Assembly: GCA_024637295.1 (NCBI GenBank)
Contig: JAGXFL010000011.1
Coordinates: 124,001-188,000 of the forward strand
Direction: 5' to 3'
DNA: 64,000 nucleotides
Source: Sulfuricurvum sp.
GTDB lineage: Bacteria; Campylobacterota; Campylobacteria; Campylobacterales; Sulfurimonadaceae
Both the position numbers and the translations under genes were made by a program. Below are positions 54,077-63,490 of this stretch, in pieces (position 1 is the stretch's first letter; every line of letters begins with the position of its first letter). The notes below the pieces were generated by a model. The model saw only the letters and a program-made list of their open reading frames with translations, made no database searches and was not told the origin of the DNA.

Positions 54077-54693
54077 TAACTATCTTCCCCTCTGATTAAG
54101 CCAATTAGTACAAAAAATAGTTTTCTCGTAGCTTCAATATCCGAAGAGGCATCATGTGCATCAATGGCTATTCCATATTTTTCTGCCATTGTCTCAAGCT
54201 TAAAGTCTTTAGGCTCAAACATTAACCCCATAGCATAAGCAGTTCTTGCTAGTGTCATCACATCGATAACCCTGTGATCGAGATATTTTCCTAGCTTTTT
54301 TTCACCTACAACTGTAGCCCATCCAAATAGCATATCCTTATCAAAGCCTACGTTGTATCCAGCAAGAATAAACTTATCTGTTTTGTCTTCTAAATTTATG
54401 TGTCCACTTAATGTGGTTATTAACTTCTGCATCCCTGCCGCATAACTTTGGTAGCTCGATAAATCATCTTGAGTCTTGCCTGAAATAGATAAAGCATCAA
54501 TCTCACAATCTTGATTCTTGTCATGCCAAGAACTAACTTTACAATGCGGCAATGGATTGGCATTGATATCAAATCCAATGAGAGGATTGGCTTTGTCCAA
54601 TACACTCAATTCAATTAATCCGGCAACTTGATGTACTCCGTTTTCAACTGGGTTCAGCCCTGTTGTTTCTGTATCAACCCATAATACTTTCAT
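54076..54693 (-). CDS. DnaQ/RNase T-family 3'-5' exonuclease
   Basis: The DEDDh motifs are visible: VDTETTGLNP (Asp/Glu), ILAGYNVGFDKDMLFGW (second Asp) and AHDASSDIEATRKLFF (His and last Asp). The 205-residue protein has only this domain. It would act in replication proofreading or recombination of the phage, being placed between SSB and the DGR target protein. Confidence 0.88.
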   Translation of the reverse strand: MKVLWVDTETTGLNPVENGVHQVAGLIELSVLDKANPLIGFDINANPLPHCKVSSWHDKNQDCEIDALSISGKTQDDLSSYQSYAAGMQKLITTLSGHINLEDKTDKFILAGYNVGFDKDMLFGWATVVGEKKLGKYLDHRVIDVMTLARTAYAMGLMFEPKDFKLETMAEKYGIAIDAHDASSDIEATRKLFFVLIGLIRGEDS

Positions 54694-54696
54694 CTA

Positions 54697-55698
54697 TTAT
54701 TCCTTAGCTTCATTAACATTTTCTGCCTCACATTCGCTTTCGCTCATGTCTACAGGATGCAAGGGGTTACAGGCGTAGCGACAACCATAAGACCAATTCG
54801 TATACCACACGTAAAAATGCCAAAAAGACGCGCGCGAGCCGGACTCCACGGTGTTGTCACGAGGGCCGCCAAAGATTTTCTTTCTCTCTATGTTGTCTCC
54901 GTACTGCTCACTGCTCCAAATCCATTGACAGCCCGTAGCTTGTTCGATTCCATACTTAGACATAAAATCAGGGATGTGCTTAGTGATACCGTTATCCAAA
55001 TCACCGGCACTATGATTTTCTTTGACACCATACATAGCGACTTGAAACTCTTTTTCAGTGAGCATACGTTTACCGAACTTGTCACCGATCTCTTTGAAGT
55101 CCTGCCATTTACATTCGGTTTTATCTTTTGGAAGTTTTCGCCCATGATGTTCATATCCTGCGAGAATGTTATATCCTGCTGCCGATGTTCCGACCTCTTC
55201 GTATTTATCACTCACAAGATACATATCAACCCATAGGTCAAGATTTTTAACATATGCCATCCCTTTTGGATCACAAGTAGGACGATGGTATTGATCCCAA
55301 ATAGTGTTTGCTTTAATCCCTGCTAACTTCTTGGCGTGTTTTTTGCCTATGTTGTTGATCGCTTTAAAATCTTCACCACATTGCCCATAATGAAAACCGC
55401 CGACGATATCGCCACTGGCTCCTAGAAGATCTTTAAGCTCATAGAGTTTAAAAGAATTTCCATCTTTACAGATAAAATAATCAGTACCTTCTTTTTTAAC
55501 AACACCTTCGTCGTTTAGCGACAACTCAAGACCATCGACAAATACCGTATGCGGATTCGCTTTGACAATGGATACTTTTTTAGTAAGCACCTTCGCCACA
55601 GCCATGCTCTTGCAAAACGAATTATAAAAATGCGCGACTTCTTCCCATTTCCCAGTTAACACTACGCCTACGTTGTTTATGTTTGTTTCTAAAATCAT
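54697..55698 (-). CDS. Second DGR target protein, lectin-fold, among replication genes
   Basis: The 333-residue protein has the same C-terminal lectin-like domain as the tail fibre (GGFHYGQCGEDFKAINNIGK, LWVDMYLVSDKYEEVGTSAA, TGCQWIWSSEQYGDN) and ends with VR2 plus 21 further residues (HPVDMSESECEAENVNEAKE). The N-terminal 90 residues are not fibre-like and carry no signal peptide or membrane segment. It stands between the helicase and exonuclease genes, away from structural genes. Possible roles: a free or virion-bound binding protein, or a displaced fibre domain. Confidence 0.9.
   Translation of the reverse strand: MILETNINNVGVVLTGKWEEVAHFYNSFCKSMAVAKVLTKKVSIVKANPHTVFVDGLELSLNDEGVVKKEGTDYFICKDGNSFKLYELKDLLGASGDIVGGFHYGQCGEDFKAINNIGKKHAKKLAGIKANTIWDQYHRPTCDPKGMAYVKNLDLWVDMYLVSDKYEEVGTSAAGYNILAGYEHHGRKLPKDKTECKWQDFKEIGDKFGKRMLTEKEFQVAMYGVKENHSAGDLDNGITKHIPDFMSKYGIEQATGCQWIWSSEQYGDNIERKKIFGGPRDNTVESGSRASFWHFYVWYTNWSYGCRYACNPLHPVDMSESECEAENVNEAKE
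54731..54747 (-). promoter_or_regulatory. Post-VR2 motif (candidate DGR target-recognition hairpin)
   Basis: The same 17 bases as after VR1 (CATTCGCTTTCGCTCAT), 17 nt past VR2. Here they are inside the gene and encode MSESE. Flanking bases add ACAT/ATGT pairs on the two sides of a GAAA-capped stem. Confidence 0.6.
54765..54874 (-). repeat. DGR variable repeat 2 (VR2)
   Basis: It aligns with the template over 110 bp without gaps; all eleven differences fall on template adenines. The nine Asn positions read P, N, F, H, F, Y, N, S, Y. It differs from VR1 at most of these, so the two have been mutagenised separately. Confidence 0.95.
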
Positions 55699-55737
55699 GC
55701 TATCTTCCTTTACTCACTCAAGATTTACTTTTCTGCC

Positions 55738-55917
55738 TTATAGACAAATTACTTTCTCTAAAAATACTCTCCGAACCCTACGCCCGCGCTTGAGGATAGC
55801 AGTTATTGCCCCCCCCTCTTCAAACATTGGCAAAGGCTTCTCAAGCCCAACAACTACATATTTAACTGCTATTTTTCCATTAGAGAGTTTTACCTCGCTT
55901 CCTACTAAAACCATCAT
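55738..55917 (-). CDS. Small basic protein, unknown
   Basis: The 59-residue product starts at ATGATG after GAGGAGGAT, an excellent ribosome site, 10 bases beyond the helicase stop (MMVLVGSEVKLSNGKIAVKY, ending RGRRVRRVFLEKVICL). The longer open frame overlaps the helicase gene. It looks like a small beta-barrel; no family is recognised. Confidence 0.65.
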   Translation of the reverse strand: MMVLVGSEVKLSNGKIAVKYVVVGLEKPLPMFEEGGAITAILKRGRRVRRVFLEKVICL

Positions 55918-55927
55918 ATCCTCCTCT

Positions 55928-57289
55928 TTAAATCGTTGGCATACTGATTTGGCCGGACTGACCTCCGGCAACTTCATTGAGTTGATCCTCAACAATCTTC
56001 ATCGCACTCTGTCCCGTCGTTCTCCCATTAGAGTCTTTATGCTCTACGGGAATCGAGGCACCTTTTTTATGCCCCTCATACTCGATACTATTTCCTGCAC
56101 TATACGGCCGCGTGAACATCAGAGTGTATGGATTAAAATTCACTTCACCCTTGAAGTGCTGCCCTGTCTGTTTATTCTTACTAAAGATAATTTTACGCAT
56201 CTCTTTTTTGCCATTTTCAGGATCGTCTTTGACCAGCTTGAGATGAATAATAATCGAGGCCTCATGCGCCCCTTTCTTTGTCCCCATCGGAGAGATCACC
56301 GACGCAGCAGCATCCGCCTTCGAGTTTTGGATGATGAGCAGGATCACGATGTTTAGCCGATGAGATAGTTTTGCCAGTCGGCTAAACTTCTCAGACTCAC
56401 GATCTTCCATCGTTCCGTTATTGGCCGCGTTCTCCATCCGCATCTGTGAATCGATGACAAAAAACCGCGCACCGCGCTTCGCCCAAATCTTGATCTCACG
56501 TTCCAAGTCCACGATGTCGTACCCATCGTCAATAATTTGCAGATGCTCATTCTCATACGCTTCACTCTCTACACGCATCTGTAGCTTCACGAGGCTATCG
56601 GTCGTAAACTCAAACGCAAACAACACCGCAGGGTTTAGTTTTGTGATATTTTTGAGGATTTGCATCGTAAGAATTGTTTTCCCCGCTTCGGGGTCGCCGG
56701 AGATGAGGATGAGTTGCCCCATTTCAATACCTCCATTGAGTGCTTCATCGATGAAACTCACCCCCGTGGCGTACACTGGAGCTGGAGGGTTTAAGAGGTA
56801 CTCTTTTTTAAGCTGACTAAACGACTTAGCCCGTGACTGATCCGACATCTCCAACACATCAATGAACCGTGCTACCTCTGCAATGATCTGATCGGAGGTT
56901 TTTTCCTCACTCACTTGCTGCTTTATGACGGTAGATAACTTCACAATCTCCCTCATCGTATAGAACTCTTTGATCTGTGCGACGTAGGGGTTGATGTGAG
57001 CTATAGGGGTAGAGGTTAGAACTTCAACCATCGTCCGTTCATCAAACTTCTTTTTACGCTCCAGCTCAAGCCGCAAAAAAGATTCATCAATCGGTTTATC
57101 ACTTCGATGTAAAAGTAGCATCGTCTCATAAATGTTTTGATGCGATTGAAGATAAAAGTGGTGTGACTTGAGCGTATCGACAACATCGCTGAAGAGTTCA
57201 GGGGAAAAAATAAATGAGGATAAAATTGCCCTTTCATGGGCAAGGTTGTATCCGAAATTGTGATCGGAATCGTTTTGTTGTTCTGACAT
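55928..57289 (-). CDS. DnaB-type replicative helicase
   Basis: The DnaB N-terminal domain (NLAHERAILSSFIFSPELFS, FYLQSHQNIYETMLLLHRSD) is followed by a RecA-type motor with Walker A LISGDPEAGKTILT and Walker B RFFVIDSQMRME. It would unwind the phage replication fork. The start is ATG at 57289 (MSEQQNDSD); the open frame goes on upstream to 57370 but without a ribosome site. It is the first gene of the leftward block, close to attR. Confidence 0.88.
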   Translation of the reverse strand: MSEQQNDSDHNFGYNLAHERAILSSFIFSPELFSDVVDTLKSHHFYLQSHQNIYETMLLLHRSDKPIDESFLRLELERKKKFDERTMVEVLTSTPIAHINPYVAQIKEFYTMREIVKLSTVIKQQVSEEKTSDQIIAEVARFIDVLEMSDQSRAKSFSQLKKEYLLNPPAPVYATGVSFIDEALNGGIEMGQLILISGDPEAGKTILTMQILKNITKLNPAVLFAFEFTTDSLVKLQMRVESEAYENEHLQIIDDGYDIVDLEREIKIWAKRGARFFVIDSQMRMENAANNGTMEDRESEKFSRLAKLSHRLNIVILLIIQNSKADAAASVISPMGTKKGAHEASIIIHLKLVKDDPENGKKEMRKIIFSKNKQTGQHFKGEVNFNPYTLMFTRPYSAGNSIEYEGHKKGASIPVEHKDSNGRTTGQSAMKIVEDQLNEVAGGQSGQISMPTI

Positions 57290-57491
57290 TTTGGCTCTTT
57301 TTACTGTGACCATTTTGTGCCCATAAAGGTACAACAAGTTGTCCACTGCGAAACGGCGCGAATCCCACAAAGACTGCGTTTTCGTGTAATAAAGAGGTTG
57401 TTTTATGATTTATTCTAAAAACTAGGGTAGATCTAAAAAAGTGCCCTTTGTTAGGGGTATTGATTCGGTTTTAACATGATTTTTACACAGT

Positions 57492-57538
<47 letters not shown>

Positions 57539-57562
57539 CTCGTATATAATCCTTAAGTTTTT

Positions 57563-58672
57563 TTAGCTCATTGCATCCATGGATATCAGTAAATCATCCA
57601 TTTTTTGATCCACAGTTCCGACATAATGTGTTAAATCTACCATATCATCCATATTTTGATTGAGCGCTTCACTATTATCACTAATTGCTTGTATCAGTAC
57701 ATTGATCGTTGCCGAAATTTCAGATAGACTCTTTTGAGTTCGTTCAGCTAGTTTACGTACTTCATCAGCGACAACGGCGAATCCTCGCCCATGCTCACCG
57801 GCACGAGCCGCTTCAATCGCGGCATTTAGGGCTAGAAGATTTGTTTGATCAGCAATATCACCGATTGTAATCAATATATCTTTGGTTTCTCGGGCATTAC
57901 CTGCTAATGATTTAAGATTATCGGCAAGGTCATGCTCTTTTTCAGCAACGTTTTGTATCCGTTTTACTGTTGTCTCAATCATGGTGTTGAGTTCGACAAA
58001 TTTGGTCGAACGAAGCGTTTCTATTGTCTCTTTGAGATTGCGTGTATTATTGTTTAGGATCTCTTTCGCCTCATTATTTTGAGACTCCATCGACAGAAGT
58101 GCTGATCCCAGTGTATTAATCTTTTCAAGCATCTGCCCCATTTTTGCTTGAACATTGACATTGGCGCGAGTCGAAAATTTCCCCTCACACAGTTCTTCTA
58201 AAACATGGATTGCATTGTCCAAATTACCTTCGATTGCGTCCAATGTATTATTCATTGTCTTACGAAGCAGATGAACATGTGGAGTTTTGGAATCACTGCT
58301 TACACGACACTTATAGTGACCTTGTCGTACTTTATCTCCAAGAAGTACCATCTCACCTGCAACCGCTGTATCTTTCAATAGCATATCTTCATATGCCAAT
58401 ACCAATAAGTTCACTTTTTCTTCCATACTGCCAGGGTTAGCATCTAACAATGCCAAACGGTTACGCTTAAAATGTATAAGATCTAAAAAATCATCCAATT
58501 GTTTATTTATCTGCTGGGAACCGTTAGAATGATTGGTCACTATCCAAATAGCAACCATTACTACTACTAAAACAGTCCCGACAAACACCGAAATGCTTTG
58601 ACTTAACAGGCCAACCAATAGCCCAATAATGGCTAATACGATAAGAACGATTATTTTTACCGAATTTTTCAT
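57563..58672 (-). CDS. Methyl-accepting chemotaxis protein
   Basis: It has two adjacent N-terminal membrane segments ([38 protein letters not shown]) with hardly any periplasmic domain, a linker, and the cytoplasmic signalling hairpin with the conserved tip ([20 protein letters not shown], then [20 protein letters not shown]). It therefore cannot sense external ligands itself. The PAS gene 9 bp upstream probably gives it its input, like CetA/CetB energy taxis of Campylobacter jejuni. Confidence 0.9.
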   Translation of the reverse strand: MKNSVKIIVLIVLAIIGLLVGLLSQSISVFVGTVLVVVMVAIWIVTNHSNGSQQINKQLDDFLDLIHFKRNRLALLDANPGSMEEKVNLLVLAYEDMLLKDTAVAGEMVLLGDKVRQGHYKCRVSSDSKTPHVHLLRKTMNNTLDAIEGNLDNAIHVLEELCEGKFSTRANVNVQAKMGQMLEKINTLGSALLSMESQNNEAKEILNNNTRNLKETIETLRSTKFVELNTMIETTVKRIQNVAEKEHDLADNLKSLAGNARETKDILITIGDIADQTNLLALNAAIEAARAGEHGRGFAVVADEVRKLAERTQKSLSEISATINVLIQAISDNSEALNQNMDDMVDLTHYVGTVDQKMDDLLISMDAMS

Positions 58673-58681
58673 AATGTCCCT

Positions 58682-59068
58682 TTAGTTCATTGTTTTATAA
58701 AGAGTCTCTGCTGCCGCAATTTCATCGGCAGAAGGCTTACGACGGCATGACAAGAATCCACACGTTCCGCTGTCACACGCTATATTTGGAAAAACAGTAG
58801 CAAAGACCCAATAAAAACCGCCGCTTTTGGTCGCATTTTTCACATAACCTGTCCAGATCTTACCACTATTGACGGTATCCCATAAATCTTTAAAGGCTGC
58901 CTTTGGCATATCTGAATGACGGACGATACTGTGAGGCTTTCCGACCAATTCATCGATCGTATATCCGGCAATCTTACAAAAGTCATCATTGGCAAAAAGG
59001 ATTTTACCCTTATCGTCGGTCTGTGATACCAAAAAATCGGTATCTTTTAATACGTATTCTTTGCTCAT
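58682..59068 (-). CDS. Aer/CetB-like PAS sensor protein
   Basis: A single PAS domain of 128 residues (DFLVSQTDDKGKILFANDDF, then GYTIDELVGKPHSIVRHSDM, PKAAFKDLW, WTGYVKNATKSGGFYWVFAT) that in Aer and CetB binds FAD and reads redox state. The C-terminus has a CDSGTCGFLSCRRK cysteine cluster. It is co-directional with and just upstream of the chemoreceptor gene. TATAAT-like bases stand at 59105-59110 on the minus strand. Confidence 0.87.
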   Translation of the reverse strand: MSKEYVLKDTDFLVSQTDDKGKILFANDDFCKIAGYTIDELVGKPHSIVRHSDMPKAAFKDLWDTVNSGKIWTGYVKNATKSGGFYWVFATVFPNIACDSGTCGFLSCRRKPSADEIAAAETLYKTMN

Positions 59069-59213
59069 TTTTATTTCCTTTAATAAAAATAATGTCTTTA
59101 TATTATTATAGGTTAAAAATGTAAGTTTTTTGTAATAAAATCTAAATTTACAGTATTTTGTTTAAATTTATTTATTTTATGGCTATTTTTTAAATCACCC
59201 GCAACGGTAATGC

Positions 59214-59219
59214 TATAAT
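59214..59219 (+). promoter_or_regulatory. Putative -10 box of the yigZ promoter
   Basis: TGCTATAAT, an extended -10 box, lies 23 bases before the start of the YigZ-family gene, in a 170-bp divergent gap with the PAS gene. Confidence 0.5.
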
Positions 59220-59242
59220 TAGAAACTTTATAAGGGAGTGTT

Positions 59243-59818
59243 ATGGTCACAGTCGATTCAATTTTTAGTGATACGATTGAGATAAAGCAGTCTAAATTTT
59301 TGGCGTATTTAATGCCTATGGCTCTTTATGAAGAAGAGATGAAAAAATTACGCGAAAAACACCCCAAAGCAGTCCATTTTGTAAGTGCCTATAGAATGCT
59401 TAATGAATTCGATCAGATTGTGGAATACAGTGGTGATGACGGTGAACCCAAGGGAACATCGGGCAAACCGACACTCTCTGTCTTGCAGGGGCATGAATTG
59501 ATAAATGCAGCAATCATTACGGTACGCTATTTTGGCGGGACGAAACTTGGACCCGGCGGATTGGTACGCGCGTATGCACAGGCTGCAAATGCAGCAGTAT
59601 CTGCCGCATCGTTACAATCGTATGAAAAACTTTACCGAAGCAGTTTCCTGTGTGACTATTCGAATATCTCTATTGTGGAGTATGAAATGTCACGCAATCG
59701 CATAGAGATCCTCTCAAAAGTGTTTGATGAGCGGGGGGCATTGTTTGATGTTCAAGCTGCATCCGAGGATATGGAACACTTTTACACCCTTCTTAACCGT
59801 ACTATCATCAAGAGGTAG
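59243..59818 (+). CDS. yigZ: YigZ/IMPACT-family protein
   Basis: The N-terminal UPF0029 domain is complete (KQSKFLAYLMPMALYEEEMK, SAYRMLNEFDQIVEYSGDDG, EPKGTSGKPTLSVLQGHEL, TVRYFGGTKLGPGGLVRAYA). The function of the family is not firmly known; translation or proline-peptidase links are suggested. The 191-residue length is normal. It is convergent with the histidine kinase, overlapping it by 11 bp. Confidence 0.92.
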   Translation: MVTVDSIFSDTIEIKQSKFLAYLMPMALYEEEMKKLREKHPKAVHFVSAYRMLNEFDQIVEYSGDDGEPKGTSGKPTLSVLQGHELINAAIITVRYFGGTKLGPGGLVRAYAQAANAAVSAASLQSYEKLYRSSFLCDYSNISIVEYEMSRNRIEILSKVFDERGALFDVQAASEDMEHFYTLLNRTIIKR

Positions 59819-61751
59819 CCAGATTCAAAGGCAAGGTGATGGTAAAACAGACACCTACATCTGAATTGTAAAACGAGAGTGTCCCATGACAATGATCTTC
59901 TATGATGGATTTAGACATATACAGTCCCAATCCTGTCCCTTCATCTGATTTGGTAGAAAAATAGGGTTCAAAAATCTTTGGCGCAATTTCATCCGGAATT
60001 CCTCCGGCATTATCGCAGATGTGGATGACAATGGATTGGGATAATTCTTTTATGATAAGTTTGATATGGCCATGTTGGATGTTTCGTTCAAGGATGACAT
60101 CATGGGCATTTTTTATCAGGTTGATAAGTACATGAAGAAGCCCATTTTTAGCCAAACTGACTTTTTGATGGGTTAAAACAATCATCTCGGTTTTAATACG
60201 GGCACAATTTAAAAATACTTCGCTCATACGCAACGCCAATACTACGATTTGCTCTATATCTTCAGGTTGTTTTGCCTTGCCATCTTTATAGTAATTTCTA
60301 AAATCATCTATCGTGCTGGACATGTATTGTAAATGTTCATCAAACTGTTCATGGGATTTTTTAAAATAGCTTTCGTCGCATAGCCCCATTTTGTATTTGA
60401 AATAAAGATCTTGATTGATAATCCCAAGTGTATTGAGTGGTTGGCGCCATTGGTGTGCTATCATCGAGATCATTTCTCCCATAGCAGCATTTCTGGATTG
60501 GTGGAATAATAGGGCATTTTTTTCTTTGATCTCTTGACTTTGCTTTTTGATTTCATTGTTCAAAGTGGCCAAATTTTTCCGTTTTTCTATCAACAGTTTT
60601 TTTTGTAAACAAATTTCACCGTATTTAGCTTTATGGAATCGTTTGGCAAGGATCAATGAAAATAGGATGATCTCTACTAGTGATCCAAACAAAAAAGAGT
60701 AGCGTGTGAAGTCACAGTTTGGGATAAGTGTGTTGAAGGTTAATACCATAAGCCCCATCAAAGGCATATAGATGATGAGTGCAACGAGATAGTATCGGGT
60801 CTGAATCAGTCCCCGTAACCACATCCAAATAGCCACACCAAAGAGAAGACCCAGAAGAAAAATAGAAAATATGTTAAAGATCAGGTTGATATGAGGTACG
60901 TGCTCGTTGATTAAAATAGCGAAAACAATCAAAATCACAGCAGAGATTTTTATTACAGCGTGTAGTTTGGGTAAATATTTCTTAAGTTGCAAAAATTCAC
61001 TGGAGAAGAGTGTCATAAATGCCATGACGGGTGTACCCAAGGTGTGAAGTCCCTCCGGCCATCCATTAAGACCAAAAGAGAGGTACGAACCACTGAACAT
61101 ACTGATAAAAACAATAAAGGAAGATACATATCCGATGTAATAGCCGTAAAGGCGTTCTTTCATCTCAAAATAAAGAAAAATATTGAGTAAGATGATGATA
61201 AAGAGAACACCGGAATAGAAGAGATAAAAGGTATTGAGGGTAAAACGGCTGGGTCTAAAAAACTCATGTTCTGTATAAAGTTTAAAAGCGCCGATATGAG
61301 AATTTATCGTTCGACCTTTGATAAAGTATGTCTTGGACTCACCGTATTTGATATTTAGGAAAAATGCAGGGCTGTTATCTTCGATTTCACGTTTTTTCAG
61401 CGGATTGATGAGACCATTTTGGTGCTGTTTCCAGCCTTGATTAGTAGGTTCGAAGAGGTCGAAATCACTCCAAAAAGGTTCAGTAAAATAGAGGATAAAA
61501 TCACTGTTTTTACTTTGATTGGTAATGATCAATTTAAACCATGCCGTTCCGTCTTTGTACCCTAAAGCAAACTGGTTTGGAATGGTGTGTGTAAAATTGG
61601 TTTTAGCGATATTCTCAATAGTAAGCGTATTGGACTCATCGTATAAGTATGCCAAAGAAAAGTGGGTATATCGTTTCTGTTCATCTGTGATAACAATGGA
61701 TGCATACGAATAAGAAAGAGATAAAAAGAGTAAAAAAATGATACGAAGCAC
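59808..61751 (-). CDS. Sensor histidine kinase of the 7TMR-DISM type
   Basis: In order: signal peptide (VLRIIFLLFLSLSYSYASIV), an extracellular 7TMR-DISMED2-like domain, seven membrane helices (about residues 160-370), a coiled coil, the H-box IAHQWRQPLNTLGI, and the HATPase with NLIKNAHDVI, DNAGGIPDEI and GTGLGLYMSKSI. No response regulator is next to it. The start chosen is GTG at 61751 with AAAGGGAT; an ATG at 61859 would overlap the next gene. Confidence 0.88.
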   Translation of the reverse strand: MLRIIFLLFLSLSYSYASIVITDEQKRYTHFSLAYLYDESNTLTIENIAKTNFTHTIPNQFALGYKDGTAWFKLIITNQSKNSDFILYFTEPFWSDFDLFEPTNQGWKQHQNGLINPLKKREIEDNSPAFFLNIKYGESKTYFIKGRTINSHIGAFKLYTEHEFFRPSRFTLNTFYLFYSGVLFIIILLNIFLYFEMKERLYGYYIGYVSSFIVFISMFSGSYLSFGLNGWPEGLHTLGTPVMAFMTLFSSEFLQLKKYLPKLHAVIKISAVILIVFAILINEHVPHINLIFNIFSIFLLGLLFGVAIWMWLRGLIQTRYYLVALIIYMPLMGLMVLTFNTLIPNCDFTRYSFLFGSLVEIILFSLILAKRFHKAKYGEICLQKKLLIEKRKNLATLNNEIKKQSQEIKEKNALLFHQSRNAAMGEMISMIAHQWRQPLNTLGIINQDLYFKYKMGLCDESYFKKSHEQFDEHLQYMSSTIDDFRNYYKDGKAKQPEDIEQIVVLALRMSEVFLNCARIKTEMIVLTHQKVSLAKNGLLHVLINLIKNAHDVILERNIQHGHIKLIIKELSQSIVIHICDNAGGIPDEIAPKIFEPYFSTKSDEGTGLGLYMSKSIIEDHCHGTLSFYNSDVGVCFTITLPLNLATS

Positions 61752-61833
61752 TCTTATCCCTTTAAAACTATTTAAATCATGATATATAAAATATATTAAT
61801 AATAGTTTAAATGATATTTTTCTCTGCAGGATG

Positions 61834-62799
61834 TTAGCTTTTACTCCATAATTTCTCATTGAGCTTGAGCTCTTCTACTAAACCGATAGTGCTGTTCAAG
61901 GTATTGACGTATTCCATCGCCTGTTTATACTCCAGCAGTGAAGTAAAAACAGAAGGTTCAAAGAGATCTTTTTTTGTTTCAATGGCAATATGGATATGGT
62001 TATGGACAAATGAGATAAAGAGGGGATAGGATATTTTTTTCTGAAACTCCACGATCCGTTTCATCATGGAGTGGGTGAGGATGTAGCGCGCTTCTATAGG
62101 ATCTGTTCCGTAAACTACAAACTTTTTTTCAAATTCGGGATCATCGAGTTGTATAACGCTGTCGCGGGATACATTTTTAGATTGAAGCCATCCGCCGATG
62201 AGGTTGCCAAATGTCTTTTCGGCAAGATCAGGGAGAACGACTGTGCGGCTTTTAAAATTTTTGTTGAACTCAGCGACTAAAAAGAGTCCACGAAAAAGAG
62301 TGTGCCATTGGGTGCGTCCTTTAGAGTCTTTGGTCTGGTACTGGGCATGGACATCCGAGAACTCTAGCGACACACCGTCGATAGAACCTTTGACGTAGTC
62401 ATTTCCGCTATATCGGTCAATATCGCGCTTAAAAAGCTGTGAGCGCGTAAAAAGATGTTGGGATATTGCAAAATCAGGGTTATAGAGTAAATGAACATCG
62501 ATGGCACCGATGAGAGGGGTAATGATTTTGGCTTTGAAATCTTTGGCATATCCTCGAATCATATAACGATAGCTGATCGAAGCTAATGCTGCAAAGCCGA
62601 TCACGACACTGACCATAAGCGGATGTGACAAGCCGACATTTTTGCCTATCCAAAGTGCGACGATGATAAATAGCACAGCGCCCATTGCGCCGTACCATTT
62701 TAACTGAGAGAGAATATAAAGACGTCTCTTCTCCAATTCTCTCAAAGAGGGATACAACTCTTTGTAATAAAAGTCTGTCAGTTGAGAGGTTGATTTCAT
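61834..62799 (-). CDS. DUF3137 membrane protein
   Basis: The 321-residue protein has two membrane segments in its first 75 residues (WYGAMGAVLFIIVALWIG, HPLMVSVVIGFAALASISYR) and a soluble domain with FSDVHAQYQTKDSKGRTQWH and FRGLFLVAEFNKNFKSRTVV, characteristic of DUF3137. Function unknown. It follows lemA with an ATGA overlap, a common pairing in bacteria. Confidence 0.88.
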   Translation of the reverse strand: MKSTSQLTDFYYKELYPSLRELEKRRLYILSQLKWYGAMGAVLFIIVALWIGKNVGLSHPLMVSVVIGFAALASISYRYMIRGYAKDFKAKIITPLIGAIDVHLLYNPDFAISQHLFTRSQLFKRDIDRYSGNDYVKGSIDGVSLEFSDVHAQYQTKDSKGRTQWHTLFRGLFLVAEFNKNFKSRTVVLPDLAEKTFGNLIGGWLQSKNVSRDSVIQLDDPEFEKKFVVYGTDPIEARYILTHSMMKRIVEFQKKISYPLFISFVHNHIHIAIETKKDLFEPSVFTSLLEYKQAMEYVNTLNSTIGLVEELKLNEKLWSKS

Positions 62800-63353
62800 T
62801 TATTGAAAAGGGCCCCTACATCAACGTTTTGGCGCTCCGTTGCAGTGATCTCAAAAACCGGTTTGCGTTGCAGCTTCATATACGATGCCATTAGATTGGT
62901 TGGAAACATTTCAACCGCATTATTGAAATCAGTGACCGCTTGGTTATAGGCGCGGCGTGCAGCAGATATTTGCTCTTCTGCCTCAGTGAGCGAGCGCTGC
63001 AGATGCATGACGTTTTCGTTGGCTTTTAGATCAGGGTAGGCTTCCATAGCGATGTTAATAGTCCCAAGTGCAGAGGTAAGTTTTGCATCCAGTGCTATTT
63101 TCTGATCGTCGCTGATTCCCGGTTTCATCGCTTGGGCTCTGAGTTCAGTGATTTTTTCGAGAGTCGATTTTTCGTGTTCCATGTATTGTGAAACAGAGGC
63201 TACAAGATTAGGGATGAGATCAAACCGTTTTTTTAAAACGGCATCCACTGCACCAAAAATATTATCGACTTGATTTTTTTTGCTGACGAGTGAGTTATAC
63301 ATCAAAATGGCGACCACAGCGATCAGGCCAAAAATTATTGAAATGACATTCAT
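62796..63353 (-). CDS. lemA: LemA-family protein
   Basis: The LemA core is unmistakable: one N-terminal membrane segment, then YNSLVSKKNQVDNIFGAVDA, VLKKRFDLIPNLVASVSQYM, PDLKANENVMHLQRSLTEAE and RRAYNQAVTDFNNAVEMFPT. The 185-residue length is normal. The molecular function of LemA is not settled. It is transcribed with the DUF3137 gene. Confidence 0.94.
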   Translation of the reverse strand: MNVISIIFGLIAVVAILMYNSLVSKKNQVDNIFGAVDAVLKKRFDLIPNLVASVSQYMEHEKSTLEKITELRAQAMKPGISDDQKIALDAKLTSALGTINIAMEAYPDLKANENVMHLQRSLTEAEEQISAARRAYNQAVTDFNNAVEMFPTNLMASYMKLQRKPVFEITATERQNVDVGALFNK

Positions 63354-63490
63354 GCAGATTCCTTTGAAAGTGTTTCTCTATTTTAGGAAAATTTTTCTAA
63401 AGAATGGATAAGGTACGTTAATATTGGATTAACGGCTCATTTTGGGTTTCATGTTACACTTATCGGATGTTTAGTGCATAAGGGGATGGT

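Noticed and set aside
57430-57470. Possible terminator before attR
   Set aside because: CCCT-TTGTT-AGGG is too weak and lacks a following T-run on either strand.
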